This document shows, in pieces, positions 30,561 to 32,648 of a stretch of DNA of 32,648 bases. Positions within the stretch are counted from its first letter, which is position 1, and the number at the start of each line of letters is the position of its first letter. Below the pieces are notes generated by a model. That model was not told the origin of the DNA and did not search any database. It worked only from the letters and a program-made list of their open reading frames with translations. The position numbers and the translations under genes are program-made. Where the stretch lies: assembly GCA_049652985.1 (NCBI GenBank), contig JBASFK010000007.1, forward strand, positions 1 to 32,648. Reading direction: 5' to 3'. The stretch comes from UBA7657 sp049652985. GTDB lineage: Bacteria > Pseudomonadota > Alphaproteobacteria > Micavibrionales > Micavibrionaceae.

Positions 30561-30577
30561 GGCCGTTTCAAACGGCC
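30561..30577. promoter_or_regulatory. Perfect 17-bp palindrome in the Na/Pi leader
   Basis: GGCCGTTT-C-AAACGGCC, 8-bp arms around one base, 5 bp upstream of the ribosome site. It could be an operator or a leader hairpin affecting translation. Confidence 0.5.
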
Positions 30578-30586
30578 AGAACTCTA

Positions 30587-30615
30587 TTTATAGCAAAAAA
30601 ACGGGTGGAATTCTT
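30587..30615 (-). promoter_or_regulatory. Possible extended -10 promoter for the Na/Pi operon
   Basis: TGCTATAAA on the minus strand (TATAAA at 30592-30587) has the TG extended -10 pattern. No good -35 is seen. Transcription would begin about 10 bases before the 17-bp palindrome. Confidence 0.4.
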
Positions 30616-30649
30616 AACAAAAGGTAAATTTTTGTTCTGACACGATTTT

Positions 30650-30678
30650 TTGACAAAAAAATCGACTCGGAGTATAAT
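30650..30678 (+). promoter_or_regulatory. Consensus sigma-70 promoter with a GANTC site in its spacer
   Basis: TTGACA (30650-30655), 17-bp spacer, TATAAT (30673-30678). The spacer holds GACTC (30664-30668), a GANTC site of the type methylated by CcrM in alphaproteobacteria. It drives the two-gene operon starting at 30731. Confidence 0.85.
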
Positions 30679-30730
30679 TTCTTAACATAATAAATAAGAA
30701 AATAAAACGGTAATTAGTAGGGCAATTAGT

Positions 30731-31012
30731 ATGAATATAGCGCTGACTCTCGGTCGCGATAACAAGGCCATTATCCTTTACGATCAACCGCTCGGGTTTG
30801 CGCCTGCCTGGATCGAATCGTCCGAGGACGGGCGCGGTGTGCGCATCATCGGCAGCGAAGGGCAGGAATATCTCGCGGGGCTGCTGACGGATTCGTTTTT
30901 CTCGAAGCTTCGCAATTTAAGCAATATCGTCATGGTGCGCATGGAAGACCGCAGGCCGGTCGAAAGCCACCGCGTTTCTTTCGTTAACCAATGCTACGGG
31001 GATGATAACTAA
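30731..31012 (+). CDS. Small protein of unknown function
   Basis: 93 residues, not recognised: MNIALTLGRDNKAIILYDQP, a GVRIIGSEGQEYLAGLL middle and LRNLSNIVMVRMEDRRP near the end. No signal peptide or membrane helix; looks cytoplasmic. AGGG lies 9 bases before the ATG. It is first in a two-gene operon behind a consensus promoter, and its TAA overlaps the next ATG (TAATG). Confidence 0.7.
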   Translation: MNIALTLGRDNKAIILYDQPLGFAPAWIESSEDGRGVRIIGSEGQEYLAGLLTDSFFSKLRNLSNIVMVRMEDRRPVESHRVSFVNQCYGDDN

Positions 31013-31683
31013 TGTCGATCAACCTGAACGACAGGATCAATGCCGATAACGTAGCGCGCGATATCCGCGCCAACATCACCTCGGGCGCGGCGGGCGCAAG
31101 TGTTGAGTTGCTGGACAGGATGGGTACAGGCTACCAGCCCACCGAACTGGAGCTGACGTCTCTCAAAACGATCGCTTTCGCCGCGATGACAGCCGCAAAA
31201 CCCGGCAGCGACAAACCCGCCGAAATCATGGGTATGACTTCGCAACAGCTTTTCGCCGACAAAAATGTGCGCGATGCGCTTAACCGGCTTCCGGGCACGG
31301 ACATAATGAATATGCAGACGCTGATGATACTGAATAATGCGCACAGGGATATCGATCCCGAGGGCGCTGACAAGGCGCTTGAAGGTTATGATCTCAGTGC
31401 TTTGGAGGAAGATAGCGGTTACGAGCAAACGTTGTTGCCTGATGAACTTCAGGAAGAGCTTGCTTTGCAGAACCCGCAGGACGGTATCGGATTGCAGGGC
31501 GACCCCAACCAGACCCTGCAAATGGTGAGCGATTTGTACGCGAGCGGGGGTCTTCCCAGTCAGAAAATCCTTCTGCAGGCAGGCCCCCTGATGGCGGCTG
31601 GTCCGCAGGCGCCGGGTCCGCAAGTGCCGGGCTGGGTTCCCGGCATGGATATGAACATGAAAATGCCGGGCGGCATCGCGTAG
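31012..31683 (+). CDS. Protein of unknown function, translationally coupled
   Basis: 223 residues, not recognised. An N-terminal helical region (MSINLNDRINADNVARDIRA) contains a TSGAAGASVELLDRMGTGYQ segment; an acidic middle (DLSALEEDSGYEQTLLPDEL) and a Pro/Gly/Met-rich tail (PQAPGPQVPGWVPGMDMNM) follow. No signal or membrane helix. The tail looks disordered. It starts on the stop of the 30731 gene, so the two products are probably made in step and may interact. The rRNA leader follows. Confidence 0.65.
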   Translation: MSINLNDRINADNVARDIRANITSGAAGASVELLDRMGTGYQPTELELTSLKTIAFAAMTAAKPGSDKPAEIMGMTSQQLFADKNVRDALNRLPGTDIMNMQTLMILNNAHRDIDPEGADKALEGYDLSALEEDSGYEQTLLPDELQEELALQNPQDGIGLQGDPNQTLQMVSDLYASGGLPSQKILLQAGPLMAAGPQAPGPQVPGWVPGMDMNMKMPGGIA

Positions 31684-31807
31684 AAATACGTCTTGCGGCA
31701 CGTGCTTTCCAGCGCGGTTCCCCATCTGAAAAAACTGATCCGTAACGCATGCCCGTCCGTAGAAATCCGGGCGCGGAGATTTTTTGGACGGAATCGTTAA
31801 AAGTTGT

Positions 31808-31836
31808 TTGACAGGGTCGAATCAAGTGGGTATAAC
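31808..31836 (+). promoter_or_regulatory. rRNA promoter P1
   Basis: TTGACA (31808-31813), 17-bp spacer, TATAAC (31831-31836), followed by a GC-rich discriminator (CCCGC), as is common for stringently controlled rRNA promoters. Confidence 0.8.
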
Positions 31837-31923
31837 CCCGCTCACGCTTGTGTCCGGCCTTAGTCCGGGACGGGCGGAGGGTGCGGATTTCCTAGTCGTT
31901 TCAAGGGATTTTGTGCGCTGCGA

Positions 31924-31952
31924 TTGACGGGCCGGATTACCGGGTCTATATT
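31924..31952 (+). promoter_or_regulatory. rRNA promoter P2
   Basis: TTGACG (31924-31929), 17-bp spacer, TATATT (31947-31952), 116 bp downstream of P1 in the same orientation. Confidence 0.65.
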
Positions 31953-31987
31953 TAGCGTCATCACATAAAAATAGAGAAACGAGTAAC

Positions 31988-32029
31988 AAGAAGTCGGAAA
32001 AAGACTTCTTTTTTCTCGGGTCTTTTTTT
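31988..32029 (+). terminator. Terminator-like hairpin inside the rRNA leader
   Basis: Stem AAGAAGTC/GACTTCTT (31988-31995 with 32003-32010), 7-base A-rich loop, followed by TTTTCTC and a further T7 run. It lies between promoters P1/P2 and the boxA-like element. Confidence 0.6.
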
Positions 32030-32060
32030 GCGGTCTCCGGACTGGAAGAAAAAACTAGAG

Positions 32061-32090
32061 CGGTTCTTAGACATCGTGAATAGGAAAGAA
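32061..32090 (+). promoter_or_regulatory. boxA-like antitermination element of the rRNA leader
   Basis: CGGTTCTTAGACATCGTGAA resembles the alphaproteobacterial rRNA leader pattern (T)GTTCTTTGACATTGTGAA, which includes the NusB/NusE boxA. It is followed by GAAGAGATGCGCAGGC, which I also associate with such leaders. A G replaces T in the usual TTTGACA core (TTAGACA). Confidence 0.55.
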
Positions 32091-32330
32091 GAGATGCGCA
32101 GGCAGCAGTGGCTTGTGAACGCATTGAATGCGGTAAACAAGATATCTGTTTGCAGCGCGCGTCTCGACGCATTATTACGACCCTCACGGGTCGTATAATA
32201 AAACGCAAGATTAGTGGTCGTTCGTTTTCGGATGATCGGCCACGGTCTATATGCAAGCAGGTCTCTGAAGATTTCTTATACTTCAGAAACAATTTTTAGA
32301 TTTCGATCTATGATTAGTTCTGATGGATTC

Positions 32331-32648
<318 letters not shown>

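Larger units (their letters stand above)
31684..32330. other. rRNA operon upstream region and leader; no protein gene seen
   Basis: 647 bp without a credible gene. It holds a weak stem followed by T6 (31766-31785), two tandem promoters, a terminator-like hairpin, a boxA-like element, a hairpin ACGACCC/GGGTCGT (32177-32194), and a stem TCTGAAG/CTTCAGA (32264-32287) just before the 16S gene. Confidence 0.75.

Noticed and set aside
31822..32292. 156-codon minus-strand frame in the rRNA leader
   Set aside because: It overlaps both rRNA promoters, the hairpin and boxA, and its peptide is basic and low in structure.

Overview
The window is chromosomal DNA from an alphaproteobacterium. The evidence is the 5' end of a 16S rRNA gene with an alphaproteobacterial start and leader, a GapR (DUF2312) gene, and the hemC-hemD-Mic60-hemY block diverging from tsaD-gpsA. 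Some features (a DotI/IcmL-like protein, a giant surface fibre with a pilin-like head) recall Micavibrio-like or other deep alphaproteobacterial lineages, but that placement is tentative. I see no phage, integrase, transposase, tRNA or CRISPR array.

Left third (1-10480, minus strand): one uninterrupted reading frame of at least 3,493 codons that runs off the left edge. It begins with a type IV pilin/pseudopilin-like N-terminus (hydrophobic helix, DPWGTPY motif). It continues as a long fibre of repeated modules: GIG repeats, a Cys-Cys module, a WNQIWNWQL module, an RSRGT module, and YadA-like head repeats. The usual C-terminal processing domain of such fibres, if present, is outside the window. 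A 427-bp AT-rich intergenic region rich in palindromes separates it from a UbiB/ABC1-type kinase gene.

Middle (10900-23300): the UbiB-like kinase (minus) faces away from a secreted DotI/IcmL-like protein and gapR (plus). gapR and acetyl-CoA synthetase (minus) converge with overlapping stop codons. A minus-strand operon tsaD-gpsA-small membrane protein-EVE protein follows, with a 76-bp palindromic repeat supplying the stop codon of the EVE gene. Divergent from tsaD is hemC-hemD-Mic60-like-hemY, a tetrapyrrole and envelope-shape block. Its Mic60-like protein carries an extra N-terminal HTH-like domain.

Right third (23300-32648): a rhomboid protease, two unknown proteins (one secreted), and an exopolysaccharide group. 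That group is a GT4 gene converging on an operon of Na/Pi symporter, SLBB polysaccharide exporter and GT2. The Na/Pi symporter appears to start at a rare ATT codon. A two-gene operon of unknown function follows, driven by a consensus sigma-70 promoter with a GANTC site in its spacer. The window ends with an rRNA operon leader (tandem promoters, an internal terminator-like hairpin, boxA) and the first ~320 bases of 16S rRNA.
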